Assembly: GCA_037176845.1 (NCBI GenBank)
Contig: JAYKXP010000076.1
Span: 186,001 to 250,000, forward strand
Direction of reading: 5' to 3'
Source of the DNA: Paramarasmius palmivorus
Taxonomy: Eukaryota > Basidiomycota > Agaricomycetes > Agaricales > Marasmiaceae
Length of the DNA stretch: 64,000 nucleotides
Below the pieces are notes generated by a model. The model searched no databases. It saw nothing but the letters and a program-made list of their open reading frames with translations, and was not told the DNA's origin. Below, piece by piece: positions 36,789 through 49,894 of the stretch. The number at the start of each line of letters is the position of its first letter. Position 1 is the stretch's first letter. A program made the translations under genes and the position numbers.

Positions 36789-37535
36789 CTACGTTCCGTC
36801 GACCAATCCTCTCCGACCCAAGCTCTCCCTTCCATATTCGTACAACTGTTTCACGAACCCAAAGTTTGGATTGGCTACTTTTCTTCTCTCCTTGACATAT
36901 TTCACTGCTTCGCCCGGCGTCCAGCCATACTGCGCCATCAGAAACGCCGCAACCACGCTCACACTTCTACTGATCCCCTCGGCGCAGTGAACCAGTACTC
37001 GTGTCTCCCTTCCATGCTTCGGGGACAATGCATCTCGAATAAACTTGGTCGTTGATGGTAAGTGCGCCGCCAACTCCGCAAAAGGAAAATCTTCAACACA
37101 GACTTGCATCCGTATTGGTGTGTAACCCAATATACGGTCCGAATCTGGATGAACAGCAATTCGTTCGGGTAAGATGGAGAGGATATGCGTTATACGATGT
37201 GCGGCGAGAAGACTGGGGTTTTCGGCGAAGGAAAGATCAGAAATATACAGTCGGGGTATTATTTCTGATGGCTGAGACGGTTGGACATGTGGAGAAGCAG
37301 CTTGGAGAACCGAGGAACGCGAAGTTGTTATTCGTGATGTGGTGCTTGATGAGGCATAAGAATTCGAAGAGGCTAAGGAATGGGGTGCGGATAATGGTGA
37401 TGATGATGCGAGTAATGTAGGGGGCGTCAAGCTCAAGCCACGACGCGAAGTATTTGATGAGGATGATTGTGGGGCAGAATGTGGATGTGCTGAATTAGGT
37501 GGATTTGGCCATGTTCCATGACGATGATAGGACAT
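36789..37535 (-). CDS. Dual-specificity protein phosphatase
   Basis: Single exon, 248 residues. The first ~85 residues are Ser/Pro-rich and probably disordered. The catalytic domain begins at IIPRLYISDLSFA. Active-site loop HCAEGISRS (Cys184, Arg190) matches HCx5R, with the likely general acid Asp149 in VEDF. The MAQYGWTPGEA and VANPNFGFVKQL segments are the usual ends of DSP domains. It should dephosphorylate Ser/Thr/Tyr residues, perhaps of a MAP kinase; there is no docking motif I can name. The frame is complete from the Met at 37535 to the stop at 36789, and the lack of introns is unusual for this window. Confidence 0.88.
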   Translation of the reverse strand: MSYHRHGTWPNPPNSAHPHSAPQSSSSNTSRRGLSLTPPTLLASSSPLSAPHSLASSNSYASSSTTSRITTSRSSVLQAASPHVQPSQPSEIIPRLYISDLSFAENPSLLAAHRITHILSILPERIAVHPDSDRILGYTPIRMQVCVEDFPFAELAAHLPSTTKFIRDALSPKHGRETRVLVHCAEGISRSVSVVAAFLMAQYGWTPGEAVKYVKERRKVANPNFGFVKQLYEYGRESLGRRGLVDGT

Positions 37536-38532
37536 CGGGTGCAGGGATAACGACGAATGTAAAGCTGAGGGCTGAAATATAAGGATGTAAAACGATCAGT
37601 TACCAAAGGAAGGCATCGGCGATAGAAGCCAACAGCGACATACCATGACTTGGAGTTCAACACAGGACATCACTTTGTGTCAAGAAACCCCGAAGAGTGA
37701 CTGACGACGGGGAATAAGGCCAACAGGGGATATAGTTTGGATTGGATAGAGGGAGGTTTGAGAGAGGCGCTCGACGCGTCTTGAAAGCTTGAAAGTTGTA
37801 TTGTGTGAGGCCATCACACCAGGCTCGCAGTCCCCCTTTATATTTCATCTGCCCAACTGCAGGGTAAAGCCGGATTCCAAACCAGTTCATTTCGTATCGG
37901 GACGGGGCAGTGTACAGAGATCCAGGGATCCAGTGCATGATGGGAACTCAACAACCCAACATGCATCATCCTGCATCATTCGACATGCTTCCATCTCATT
38001 GAAACCGAAAGCCTCTTTGTTTCCCAGTTCCCCCCACGGAATCACACATCTTTCCGCTGTCAACACATCTTCGCGGTTCAGCGGACTACGGATAGATAAC
38101 GATCGAAATCATACATAGCAGCCATGCTCGTGCCCATCAAACATTTGTCAGGAAATCTTATCCGGTCAATGCACCGACGACTCACAATATATTACAGTTG
38201 ATCCCGCTTCCATGAGACTCAGCTTGACAGCACGGGTCATTCGAAGTAAGCCCGACTGGGCGCTCGGAGTATTTGAGAAACACGGAGCGTCGGGTGGCGT
38301 ATATGGGCTGTCGGGATCCGCACTCGGTACTCGGTAATGCATGAAAGCGGAGCAAAATAGTGCGTAATTGAAATGTATAGTGCATAAGACAAAAAATCGA
38401 GTAGGAGCACTACGTAAGAGTAGTAGTAGCAAAATCATGAAACATGAACGGGGGAAAAGCACAAGTAGTAGACAGCGCATACACCGGCCTGCGCAGGAAT
38501 TTTACACTGAATGTCACTTCGATATTCCATGC
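37536..38532. other. Intergenic
   Basis: About 1 kb between the phosphatase start and the eIF4A stop, both minus. Holds the phosphatase promoter and eIF4A 3' UTR. Nothing else recognised. Confidence 0.4.
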
Positions 38533-40674
38533 TTAGATGAGGTCCCTGGAAAGCGGTACGAGGAGGAGAGAAAGTATGTCGTCAGAGTCATGTTCGATAC
38601 CAAATATAGCAACACTTACGCAACGTTCAAGGGCATTTCATCAATTTGGGTGTTGTAGAACTCTGTGATACAAGATCCGTTAGTCAGTACCAATGTCAAT
38701 GATATCATGAGTGGGGAGCTAAGAAGGGAAGCGCAATGGCAGTGAAATGTCAAGAGGAGCATGGATGCGGAGAAACAGATAGACCGTTTTCAAAATGACC
38801 AGGAAGGCCAGAAAGCGATGAGAGAAAGGGAATCCAAGGCCGAAGGGAAGCGGCGAGTGTGGAAAGTGGTACGCACGTTCAATGTCTCGCAACATTCTAA
38901 CATCATCGGTCGTCACAAAGTTGATAGCAACACCTTTCCTTCCAAATCGTCCTCCTCTACCAATTCGGTGAATGTAGTTCTCTCTGTTGGTCGGCAAGTC
39001 ATAGTTGATGACCAAAGACACCTGTTGCACATCAATACCACGGGCGAGCAAGTCGGTGGTAATGAGAACTCGGGATGAACCAGAACGGAATTCCTTCATG
39101 AGAACTTCACGCTGTTTCTGTTCCATATCTCCGTGCTGGAAATGTCCAATCATCAGAATGCTTAAAGGAACGTCAACGGAGATGGCGTACCATGGCCGAG
39201 ACAGTGAACTCTCTCGAGTGCATCTTCTCCGTCAACCAGTCGACCTTACGTCTTGTATTGCAGAAGATGACAGCCTGCGTGATGGTCACCGTCTCGTATA
39301 GGTCGCAAAGAGTGTCAAGCTTCCACTCCTCCTTCTCAACAGCGATATAGAATTGCTTGATACCTTCGAGCGTCAACTCGTCTCGCTTGACGAGGATACG
39401 CACGGGGTCACGCATGAACTTTTTGGTCACCTCCAGCACATCGGCTGGCATGGTGGCGGAAAGAAGGACGACTTGTGTGTCCTGAGGGAGGAGCTGGAAG
39501 ACTAGGTACGAGAACATCAACACAGGTGGTTCGCAATCGAATGTTGAAGATACCTACCCTCGTAGATTTGATCCTTGAAACCACGGGAAAGCATCTCATC
39601 TGCTTCGTCCAGACAGAAAATCTTGATGCTATCCGCCTTCAGAGCACGTCTGTTGATCATGTCGTATACTCGCCCGGGAGTACCGACAACCACATGTACA
39701 CCTGGAATGGCACAAGGCCCGATATCATCAGCAATCCTGTACAGGCGATATACTGATCGAAGGTACCTTCTTGGAGCTTGGCCATGTCTTCTCTAACGTT
39801 GGTACCACCGACACATGCGTGGCATTCAATGTTCATGTAGTCACCAAGGGCAACGACGACTTTTTGGATTTGTTGTGCGAGCTCACGGGTAGGTGCAAGG
39901 ATGAGTGCCTGCGTACCCTTGACGCTCAGATCAAGCTGTGGGTAAAGTTGACCATCAGTACCGGAATGGGAATAAGGTCTGATGGAAGCAGACTAACCTG
40001 CTGGAGAATGGAGATTGAGAATGTGGCAGTCTTGCCAGTTCCGGACTGAGCTTGTGCGATAACATCATGACCTTTGACAACGGGTACAATGGCACGCTGT
40101 TGAATGGCGGAGGGCCGCTCAAAACTAATGATTGGAGACCAGGTACGTTTTCATGGGCCGACGTTCGAGGCCAGAGGTATTGGATGATATCATAAAGATG
40201 TCCAGAGAAAATTTTAGAATGTCAGTCATCAGCAAATGATATATGGTTCATGCGAAAGTAAGACGCACCCGTATGCGTAGATACCACGAAGAAGCTCGGG
40301 CTTTAGATCCATGTTGTCGAAGCTGTTGATAGGGATATCGGTAAAGAGGTCATGGTCAATTTCTCGATACTCACTTGTCTACGACCTGGTCCCAATTGGA
40401 CTCGATCTCGTTCTCCGCAACATCTTGAAGGTGTTCTTCTCTGTTTGCAGCCAACCACCAAACCCATCAAACATCGTTCATCCCATGCAATCCAGCAAGT
40501 GCAACAACCGCGACGTATCCAGATTCCAAATCGGCGTTTCCAAGATGAAAGGACCAGAAGATCCAAGCGATCGAAGAGTAAGGGGGTCATGAAGAGCGAC
40601 ATAGAACAAGATCGTCAGTTACCTGGCCCAAAATGTTCCAAGAAAAAAAATTTTCAAAGAGTAACTTACGCCAT
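38533..40674 (-). CDS. TIF1: ATP-dependent RNA helicase eIF4A
   Basis: About nine or ten exons. The start [19 protein letters not shown] spans a first exon of five bases (ATGGC at 40674) and a ~235-base intron. Motifs in order: Q motif [12 protein letters not shown], motif I AQSGTGKT, Ia [17 protein letters not shown] (CLDEADEML), [33 protein letters not shown]. The C-terminus is [17 protein letters not shown], the exact style of eIF4A rather than eIF4A-III/FAL1. It unwinds 5' UTR structure in the eIF4F complex. Length (about 397) and motif spacing are normal. The second-last intron, like the first, is about 215 bases or longer. Confidence 0.95.
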
Positions 40675-43600
40675 AATTTGTGTCTAGTTTTTCTTTCCAA
40701 GTTGTCGACTACTATGCGTCGACAATGAACTCGGAAAAAGGGTGAATTTTTCGATAAAAAAGAGCTGCGAAGCGATCTAACGCTTGGAGGTCGTCGATGG
40801 AGAGAGCAAAAAAGCAAAAGCGCTCGACGTGCTGGCCGATGATTCGGGCGTCGGAACCGGCGACCAGAATTCAAACTCAGCATCAGATAATTACAATTCT
40901 GGTAGTCCGTTCCCACACTTGCCACAATCACTACTCCCATCACCTTGTCTCAAAACAGCAGATGTGCATCACTTAGTCCTGCTAACTCGTGAATCCTTTG
41001 GCTTACACAACTCTAAAACTCTCAATGTACCTTGCTTCCGGCTCCCGACCTTTCTTCGCTTCTACAAACTTGGTTGACACGAACACAGCCTTGTAACTCA
41101 ATACTAGCACTGCACGGTAGTTTGCTAATGCTCAAGAATTGGCCATAACCTGTGCCTCTGTCGCAGCGCCGGAAGGTCTAGAGCTCAAGTTTCTCGGTTA
41201 GTTGGTTCAACTCGTCAAAAATAGTCACCGACAAGCACTGACAGGTAGTATTGACGCGCCTTGCTGCTCTGGGGAACCAAGCACTTTTGCTGTTTCCGTT
41301 AGAGCCGAACTCTACGGCGTATTCTAATTTACCCGAATACCTTCTTGCTTCCAAGGCACGTACTTCGGATCTACTCGGCCAACAATCTCCTGTGTTTTTT
41401 GCCCTTGCGAAGTGCCGCTCTAGTTGATTCTCCTGGGGACCTAGGCCCTATCTTTCTACCTGCTCATTGACTCGCACAACCTCTCAATCACGATCTTTTT
41501 CCTTAGTTTCTTGTCGTGACTCACCGTCTCCTGAGCCCCGACATGACTTACTGAGTTTCTCCGGGAAGGCACAGCTACGACGAGTCGGAAAATCGTACGA
41601 CCAACGAAAGAATCTCCGGCGATACCTGCCGATGCCATGCTTCAAGCCGGTGGCGGCTGCGGGAAAGACATGAAAAATGCACCGACATTGGTCGGAATTG
41701 GGCATTGACCAACTGCTGTAGTCGGCACAACTAGTGTGCAAACGGGTATTGCTCACATCATGGCATACAGCTGATTCATTTCTTGTCTTCGAGGCTAGTA
41801 CTACCGAGGTCAAACGGCATTCTTCGACACCATGCGAGCAAACTCGTTCAATGCGGAATGGAAGTACGTCAGTCATAATTCCAAAGGTCTAAGCTCTCCA
41901 AGGGCCGTATCCGAGTCGCTTCGCTGCTGTTTTGAAATTGCGTCGAAATTGCTCAAGACAGGACATTCTTCCGAGCATGAAGGAGATGCAGAAACCCAGT
42001 CAACCCCTCTGTTTCTCCTTTGGATTACTGGTGCTCCCTACATGCAGACAGTTATACCATTCCATTACCGTCATACCCCTAGCGCAATGAATGACACTTA
42101 TCACCGAAGTCACCGTCCTCGTTGTATCCTCGCCCTTGGATAGCCGTAACCGCAACTTTGACTCGAGGCCCGCATATCACTTACATCGTCTACAGATTGT
42201 ATCGACTCGACACCGCTTGAGCACAATATACCAACAATCAACAGCAAGTTTCACCTTCGCGCCGTTCGTCAAACTGTGCTGAGGAGCAGTCTGGTTGTCA
42301 TCCCGTACTGGCCGAGCACGGGTTGCGAGTAACGAGTCAGCACGGGATCGACTCGTCTCTCGACAATGTTCATGATTTTGTGTATAGGAGACAACGGGCT
42401 ATAGAGTGGGTAGATACGGCATTATGCAATAGAGAGGAGCATACCATCAATTCGCTATGATACGCATCGCAACATGGGGTCCCATGTTTCCTCGTCTGGC
42501 TGTGTTACTGATGCGCCTCGGTCCTCGGTGAGCGTCTCTCTCGCGACACCATCACTATGCTGATACGCTTCAGGCAGATTGTCTCGGTCGTTTCGTCGAC
42601 TAGAGATGCTAGTTGATATGTCTATTGTTTATGATTGCACTGTTCCAGAAAAGACGCTGACGCTCTTAGCGGTGTTGCCCAAAAATCTTTAACCTGTCGT
42701 TCGGATCGGATTGGTTACATGGACAGGTCAGAAGCACGTTTCTAAACTTGTCGGAGTTGCCTTTAATAATCAAAAACATCTCACTTGTACGTTCAGGGAA
42801 ACAAGGACCTTTAATCCCGCTGTTAATGCGGAACGGTGACCCATGCCCACTGCATCCGTGGCTTCAATTGGGTGCTTCGGGTCATCTCATAGGCATTATT
42901 TCGAACCTTGGAGATGGCGTATCAAGGCAGGGACAATGACCTAGATTCATACCTCCGATTGCACGATTGAAGCATTGGTAACTCTACCTTGTAAGTAGCT
43001 AAGTTCTGATTATCTCTGTTGTAGACCCTATGCTGAAACGCTTCGTATACTTCTGTATGTGAACGTTCTGTTGGATTTACTGTCGATTCCGGCGACAAAC
43101 CTGTGGCTCTCAGACGGGCGCTGCAGGCCGTAATCGTCGGGGATGGCCCCAGGACTCCGCAAGGTCTGCTAGGGACTGCTCATCCGACACCTGGAAAATC
43201 TATCGCTCTTCCATGAGCGCCCGGTCTCAGATGCATTCAAAAATGGGATAATAGTAATGAAAATAAGGGTTCCCTAAGTCGACAACCTGTACCTCGCCTT
43301 GTGATCACCTCTTGCTACTTCGGTGCATTTGTACTCTTCTATCAAACAGAGCGGCTGATTTTTGGACAAGGGAACGAGAGTTTTCATATGATTCGGGAGG
43401 TGAGATCTCAGTTCAGCAGCATTCAGCCACACCACGCTCATTTCCTTAAACATATGACTGCGGGTCCTGCCAACTGAAAAATCACGGATCTATCATGTGG
43501 GAAGGGAGAAGGTAGAATTGGTACACGCGAGATTGAGTGGGCTGATTATCGTTAACGATTTATTTTTGTTTGCTAACGGGTCTACTCACACTGCGAAACG

Positions 43601-45963
43601 AGGTGAACCACAAGCCTTGGCGTGCAGCTTCTATGATCTTTGTTCGCTAAACATGGACATCCACACTGCTTTGATTATTCGAAAACTAAGCCGTTGGCTT
43701 CACCTTCTGGAGACCAGAAAGTGCCAGATTCACGATACATAGAAATATAGACAGCGCAGTTGAGGACCTTGTTCTTGGATTGTGGATTCGTTCGGAATGC
43801 ATGTTTCATGTCCTGAATCTGATCCAGCTTTCCAGACGTTGAAAGAAATCACTCCACTTCCAGTTTAGAACCACTGCGCCCGTCGACTAGGAGGTTCGAG
43901 GCACCTTGCCACCTAACCCGAACTCGAAATCCGGGATTCTATGCGAAAATGGCTCGTTCGTTTGTTGGCTGTTGTATTCAAACTCACAGCTCTAACCCCT
44001 AGAATACGCGCTGTTGCCTCCACTCTGCTGGGCTTGAAAAAGCCACAGTTTATGCCTATGGTTAGCTTGATTCGTCTATTTGTTTTCTATGTCATTCCAT
44101 TCATAGCTTTTGACTGACACGGACTTCTTTTCCCACATGCAGCGCCATCGTACACTGGCAGGTGAGATAATTCTTGCCTTTTGCTCTGCCTTCAGTTCAT
44201 TCTGCCAGTCAATTCCAAGCCAACGATAGACCTGAGCTTGCTGATACTAGAACACTTCGCCACGACCAAGGGGTAATGGGGATGGAAAGGGTAGGTGCCA
44301 GCAGGGGCTTTTGATCAGCGACGTCCACGGAACTGTGATGCCTCATTTCATTCACCAATCCCTTCCGCGTGATCGCTGTCCCGCTGCCAGCGTTCAAATG
44401 CCCTGCGCACCGTACTCCACAACAGAAGATCCGCTTATGGCACAGGCTGCATTGGAGGAACCGTGGAGAACAACCCCTTATTCTCTTTATGTGCTGTGCG
44501 CCACACTGATAATCAACTAATGGCGGTATCTGATGGTTCCGAATGCCGGATTGTGGGGTAGGTGATTGGAAAGGTCGTATGTGAATAGGTACGTGAGATC
44601 TGGCCGTTTCCCGTGATTGTGATTTTATCTGTGATCAATGTAAGGTGAGGCCGCGCTGGAGCTTCCTCGTTCAATCAGAAGTCGATGATCGATGAATGAA
44701 ATAAATTCTTGGACACTCTACAACAGTTTATGGGGGTGTACAACACCGTGGTGGGTACCTTGGGCGTGAGGCTGAATATATTACATGTATCACTGTGAAA
44801 TTCTGTCCATCCTGTCAAAAAGAATAGCAGCTCTCAGGGAGACATCATGCATCATGATCTGTTTCCGTAATGCGCCTCTAACGTTCAACGAGGCTCGGTC
44901 ATTTCTGATTCGTGCATTCTGTTTGATGAAGGTTCTGTACAAACATCTCGGGAAGGCCTCACGATTTCGAGTAGGGCTGTAGTCTATCGGATTCGGTTTG
45001 ACTCTTCACAGGTTGAGCCGGGGAAGACGGAGACATCCCAAAGAATTAGCTGTTTATTGAAGTCCAGAAATTGACCACACCCTTGAACCGGCGCTGATAA
45101 TGTTTATCTCCGTTTCAGAGCATCTCCGAGTCCTAGGGTTTGTTTGATTAAGTGACTTCTATATATGGATTCGCCTATGCCGCATAAAGGACATTTTTGT
45201 AAGATAGGCTGTACAGAACACTGAGACCATAAGTTCATGCCTATACTTGTTTCTCTGACGCAACGCAAACCAATAAATATGGGCCTGTTCGGTAAACATT
45301 AACTGTTCAAATCAAGATGCACTTACAAGGATCACAGGTCCGACAAACTCTTTGAGTCTATAGGTAGTTGACTCGATGCATGACATAAACCCGAATCATT
45401 ATAGCCTCAAATGCTAGATGGAATGTACCATTGGTTGCTTATAAGTGCAAGGACCGATGGATCCGACGAACGCGTAATTGATCTTGAGTTGGGGGCCTGT
45501 AGGTGGTTGGGTATTCCTTGTTCCGAGGGAAATGAGGATGAACCGGCGCTCGATGAAAATAGAACGACAGTAAAGAATACTGATACCTTTCAGGCACTGC
45601 CCAAGGTGTTTTCAAAGTTGCCGAGCATCTAGAGTTTGATCCCCTGGGGGCAGTTGGTGTGAGTTCAAGTTGTATATACCTCGAAGATCAGGGACTCGGA
45701 ACACACCTCCGAACGGCGAGGACGGTTATGAATCCTAGGCTTCAAATTCTGAAACATGACATTGGGCATGAAACTAAAAAGTTCGATGTCGATGAATAAC
45801 TTCAGCGGTTCAATATCCAGGCAGCGGGCGAGAGCCGAAGGTTCATCAACGTTCAGGTTCAAGTCAGTTGTGCCTAATTCGGAATGCGTTTCTTGCGTTG
45901 TGACATATCGATCACGCCGTACCTCTCACGCCACAACCGTGTCCTCCTTTTACTCTGACCACC
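40675..45963. other. 5.3 kb stretch without a recognisable gene
   Basis: The open frames here (40784-41077 plus, 41484-41876 minus, 41832-42143 plus, 43497-43742 plus, 45411-45632 plus, 45665-45862 minus) are short, lack family motifs and do not join into a convincing gene. I see no reverse transcriptase, transposase or terminal repeat. T/C-rich and CT-tract segments are common in 41-42.3 kb. Could hold non-coding RNA, a lost gene or a gene of very short exons. Confidence 0.4.
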
Positions 45964-46457
45964 ATGGACGATAAATCACCTCCAGTCAATTCTTCGATGC
46001 TACCAAAATTCCTCGGGAAAAAAGTGAGACTGACATGTAAAGTCATTAACGTTTGTATCTTGTCTGCCCTCCAGAACCTTTCTGAAACTGCCACCTGCAG
46101 GTAAACGAGCAAGCAAGTCGTGCAACCGTTCAGGCAAGTGATGGCGGTGACGTTGTGGTGCAATTCTATGGGGTATGTATTTTTTCATCTGGGACTCAAT
46201 GATTCGGACTCAAATGAATCATGCTAGGACCTTGAAATCAAAAATACTTTCATCGAGGTGGTAGGCACGGTTGTTGATGAAACGACCATCAAGCATGAAG
46301 CTACAATCAACCTTGGTGATGAGCTGGGTATGTAGATCGCTCAATTATAACTTGCTTTTTGAAGCGTCTAATGCGACCTTCAGATATGACGACTGTGAAC
46401 GAGACTATCAAGATTGTTCATGATCCACGATTCGCTGGAGTTTTCTTCCCATCATAA
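45964..46457 (+). CDS. RFA3: Replication protein A small subunit (RPA3/RPA14)
   Basis: Four exons give 110 residues: SSMLPKFLGKKVRLTCKVIN, then SRATVQASDGGDVVVQFYG, FIEVVGTVVDETTIKHEATI with NLGDEL, and TVNETIKIVHDPRFAGVFF. The pattern of an N-terminal Leu-x-x-Phe-x-Gly-Lys strand, a single OB fold with EVVG.V, NLG..LD and an IHDPRF end matches fungal RPA3. It is the smallest part of the single-strand DNA-binding heterotrimer for replication and repair, in the nucleus. The first intron (50 bases) starts after KVIN; using it is what restores ATVQASDGG in frame, since reading through meets a stop. 238 bases upstream of VPS29 on the same strand. Confidence 0.88.
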
Positions 46458-46695
46458 ACATCGATTAGACAAACTTGTCTCCAAGTACAATATAACATAT
46501 TTAGCCGATCTAGATCTTTCTTTCTTTGACTTTTGGCCAACTTTGAATCGTTGAGACACATCAAAGACATCGTTCAGCGCTCAGCGCTCAGCGTCCAAAA
46601 ATATTTCCCTTGTTTGTTTCTCACGGTGCAGGTCAACAACCCTGAGCCCAGCGACGTGCGAGACGCCGAAGACACCTTTATCCGCAGCTGTTGCG

Positions 46696-47548
46696 ATGGT
46701 CCTCGTTCTCCTCATAGGCGATCTTCACATACCACACAGAGTTCACGATCTCCCAGTCAAGTTCAAGAAGCTCCTTGTTCCCGGGAAGATTCAACAAATC
46801 CTCTGCACAGGAAACGTCTGCGACAAGGAGACATACGAGTATCTGCGTACGATATCACCGGACGTGCATATTGTAAAGGGGGACTATGACGAGGTGCTTA
46901 TGATCCATCTCTTTTTCTTGTCTGTTCGAAGGAGAATGTGCGCTGATGTATGGGTAGTCTTACCACTGCAGAGCTCGAATTTCCCATTATCATTGAACGT
47001 TGTGCACAACCCGATTAAGATTGGAGTTATACATGGGCACCAATGTGTACCTATAGGCGATTTGGATGCCTTGAGTGCGATAGCGAGACAGATGGACGTG
47101 GACGTGTTAGTGAGCGGGCATACGCACAAGTACGTGGCATGAGTCTAAAAGCTCGCAATTTGGACTCACGAGACTGTTTTGACCCAGTGTACAAGCTATT
47201 GAGTATGATAACAAGTTTTTCGTAAACCCTGGCTCAGCGACTGGTGCTTGGACAGGGCTCTTCAACGGGTACCATCTCCTTTCACTTCCCAACGTAATCT
47301 GAATCGTTGACGTCGCCACTACAAACAGAGACCCAACACCATCGTTTGCATTAATGGACATTCAAGGACCTGTGGTAGTGACGTACGTCTACCAACTCGT
47401 AGAAGGCGAAGTTCGGGTAGAGAAGGTGGAATACCGGAAGGAGGCAGACTCGGTTGGCGGTGCTCCAAGAAGTACGGTTATGCCTCAGACAATACCAAGC
47501 CCTACACCTGGGAGCCCACAAGGTGGAGGCGGGGCTGGAGGCTGGTAA
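46696..47548 (+). CDS. VPS29: Retromer subunit VPS29
   Basis: Four exons, about 209 residues. Calcineurin-like fold landmarks are GDLHIPHR near the start, [39 protein letters not shown] and [15 protein letters not shown]29 keeps the metallophosphatase fold but acts as a scaffold in the retromer (with VPS35 and VPS26) for endosome-to-Golgi recycling. Start [13 protein letters not shown] at 46696 is the expected N-terminus with no extension. The C-terminus has an extra Pro/Gly-rich tail ([19 protein letters not shown]) after the conserved strand, which is longer than in yeast-free references I know and probably disordered. Confidence 0.95.
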
Positions 47549-48140
47549 TGTACAAGTGAGTATGCTAGATTTGCACCGTAGAATGCGACTCATCCGTCGG
47601 CAGATACCTACGTGTATCATATTTTCCACTGTTAACGGAATCTGGATTCATACTAAGCCAGCACTGATTCCATTCATAACACCTTTTTCAACCCTTTTGC
47701 TGAAACGCCACATACCATTTAAGCAAGGCGTGTTGGAGCCATCCCAGTACGGGCAACAGGTTGGCTCACCGATCCAATGGCCTGTGCCTGCCCACTCAGG
47801 CTACTCATAACCCGCTTAGATGAATGAGTAATGGATGGTACATTATGTATTGCCGCACTCAGGGAACAGGATTTCTTACCAACGCATGTGTGCTACGAGC
47901 ACCTCACGCAAGACTGGCCGCTGAACACGAGCTTACACTACTTGGATGTCACTGGGTTTTTGCAAGGGATAGCACTCCCGGAAAGGTGAGAACCCCCTCA
48001 GGTCTTCTGTATCCTAATCCCTGACATATACTATGATTTCTAGGCATCGGTTCCCGGCCTGCTGGTACGCAAGGAAGGAATTACCAGACAGATGCTATCT
48101 CCATTACACCATCTGCTGTATTGCTCGGACTGGGTTGCAA
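47549..48140. other. Intergenic between convergent genes
   Basis: About 590 bases holding the 3' ends of VPS29 (plus) and the METTL16-like gene (minus). No other feature seen. Confidence 0.4.
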
Positions 48141-49894
48141 TTACTTCGCATTCGAAACGAGTAACTTCCGACTGACGTGACTACAAAAACTCTCAAAGAG
48201 CGACCTATCCCGCCCTTTGACCCATTGAAACACCGCATGTCCTTCCAGAATTGCAATAGTGCAGACCATTGCAACCGCAGTACTAGCTATTGGGGGCTGC
48301 TTCCGCCGCCTAGCAGCCCTAGACCACCCATCTCCATTCGCTTGAACGAGAAGATAATTAGGTTTTCTCGTGGTGGTGACGCCACCTGTTTGAGCCATTC
48401 GGGATGAGATAGCGTCAAGGTCCACATTACTGCATGCGGGTATAGGCTGTCGAATGGTGTTGTGAGGCGGGATGTATTGCTGTATGGTTGGATTAGGGCT
48501 GGATAGACGTGATATGGCCTGTTGGACATATGCTGTTCAGCGGGTATCGGGCATGATAGACATGAAAACCTTACATCAGGAAGCCTGTATTCGGTAAACG
48601 ACCATCCGATTGCCCACCGACGAGTTTGTCCCTGGACGAACTCAGTTATGGCATAGTTGTCTATCTTGAAGTATGTTAGGGCGACCCTGTAATCAGTACT
48701 AGAGCGGAACGAACCGTATATTCTTTCAATGCTTCTACCACCTCTCCTACCGAAGAGAGTTTTCCCAGCATGGAGGTGTACCACATGCATCTTGCGCTGG
48801 CTTCTTTGCTCTCGTGAATCATTTTACGAACGAAAGCAGATTCTCCGCCAACGGTGATCATTTCGACTGGTGCGCCTGTGCAGATCTATCCGGTATCAGA
48901 ACCGCCAAGAATAAGAACAGGGGTAGTAAGACTAACAGCATTTGGTTCGAACTCTTTGACTTCAGCGGATTGGGCTACTTCTTCAGCGCTGCCATAGAAC
49001 GGTGGATTGCACATGGTGAAAGTAAAGGTTCTGGGCTTGCATCAGCAAGACTCGTAGGAGGAAGTAGGCTACTGACGAAGAGGGTTCTGAGATGAGGGGT
49101 AAAAGGGTAGGACCGTTCGGACTGGCTTTAGCGACGCGTATTCTGTCACAGAGAGCGTTGATCTTGATGTTGTCTTCTGCGGACCGGAAAGACGTTTCAT
49201 CAACCTCTGAAATGAGAGTTTGAGAATGTAAAGACGATACAGCGGTAAATGGAAAGCGCACCTGTCGCTACGAACTTCCATGAAGGCTCCAGTCGGCATC
49301 CAAGAAGAGGGTATATCGCAGAAGATCCTGTACCTCTAACCAGCGCGTGAGATATAATTTCAACAATGACGATGGGAGAAGACGAACATATCGACACCGA
49401 CGATTCCTTGTACGCTTCTCTCGACGACTGGACAAGCCCGTACGATATCTTGAATCCACAGCAGGTAATTCAGTCTATAATTCCTGTTTCAGATACTGAA
49501 TCGACCAAGCGCTCAGTCTATTATCACCTATTTGGGACCTGGATTACAGGGCTGTAAGGATTGGGCTATGTCGGGCAGTACCAGGGACGAACTGGAGGAC
49601 AGAGTCGATCTTTAGGTATCCGTATCTTGAGGTGAAAATCACGGTGTAATAGGGCTTCGGTGACACATCTAGGTAGCTTTTCAGCGAGAGAAGGGAGGTG
49701 CACGCAAAGTGGGCTTACCTCTGGGCTTCCTCGTCTTTGAAATTAATCGTTTTTGAATCTGCTTTCAGACTTGTATTGTGTTCAGACGCATGAGCTGGTA
49801 CAGAAGTGATCCCGTACTATTGCTGCAGTTGTGGGTATGCCTCTGCTAGTTGACTGAAATCAGGCGGTTGGAGATAGATATTGCGAGGATGCAT
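48141..49894 (-). CDS. METTL16-type RNA N6-adenosine methyltransferase
   Basis: About ten short exons, start MHPRNIYLQPPDFSQLAEAY at 49894. In order: INFKDEEAQRCVTEALLHRD, RIPKDRLCPPV, LNYLLWIQDIV, GVDIGTGSSAIYPLLGC (SAM-binding motif), KFVATEVDETSFRSAEDN, CNPPFYGS (catalytic NPPF), TGAPVEMITVGGE, FVRKMIHES, WYTSMLGK and TEFVQGQTRRWAIGWSF. These match the METTL16/YbiN family, which methylates U6 snRNA at the ACAGA box and acts in the nucleus. Every join used has GT/AG ends and keeps frame, including three that skip in-frame stops. The domain after the catalytic core is short and ends in RKLLVSNAK; animal proteins are longer. A CAT repeat (49918-49935) lies in the 5' UTR. The exon count is the least sure part. 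Confidence 0.88.

Noticed and set aside
46060..46110. Stop codon in the RPA3 gene
   Set aside because: It is explained by a 50-base intron; reading through, or splicing a 24-33 base intron, is less plausible.
49800..49860. In-frame TAG in the METTL16-like gene after the LQQ codons
   Set aside because: It is removed by a 48-base GT/AG intron that restores the conserved sequence leading to NFKDEEAQR.
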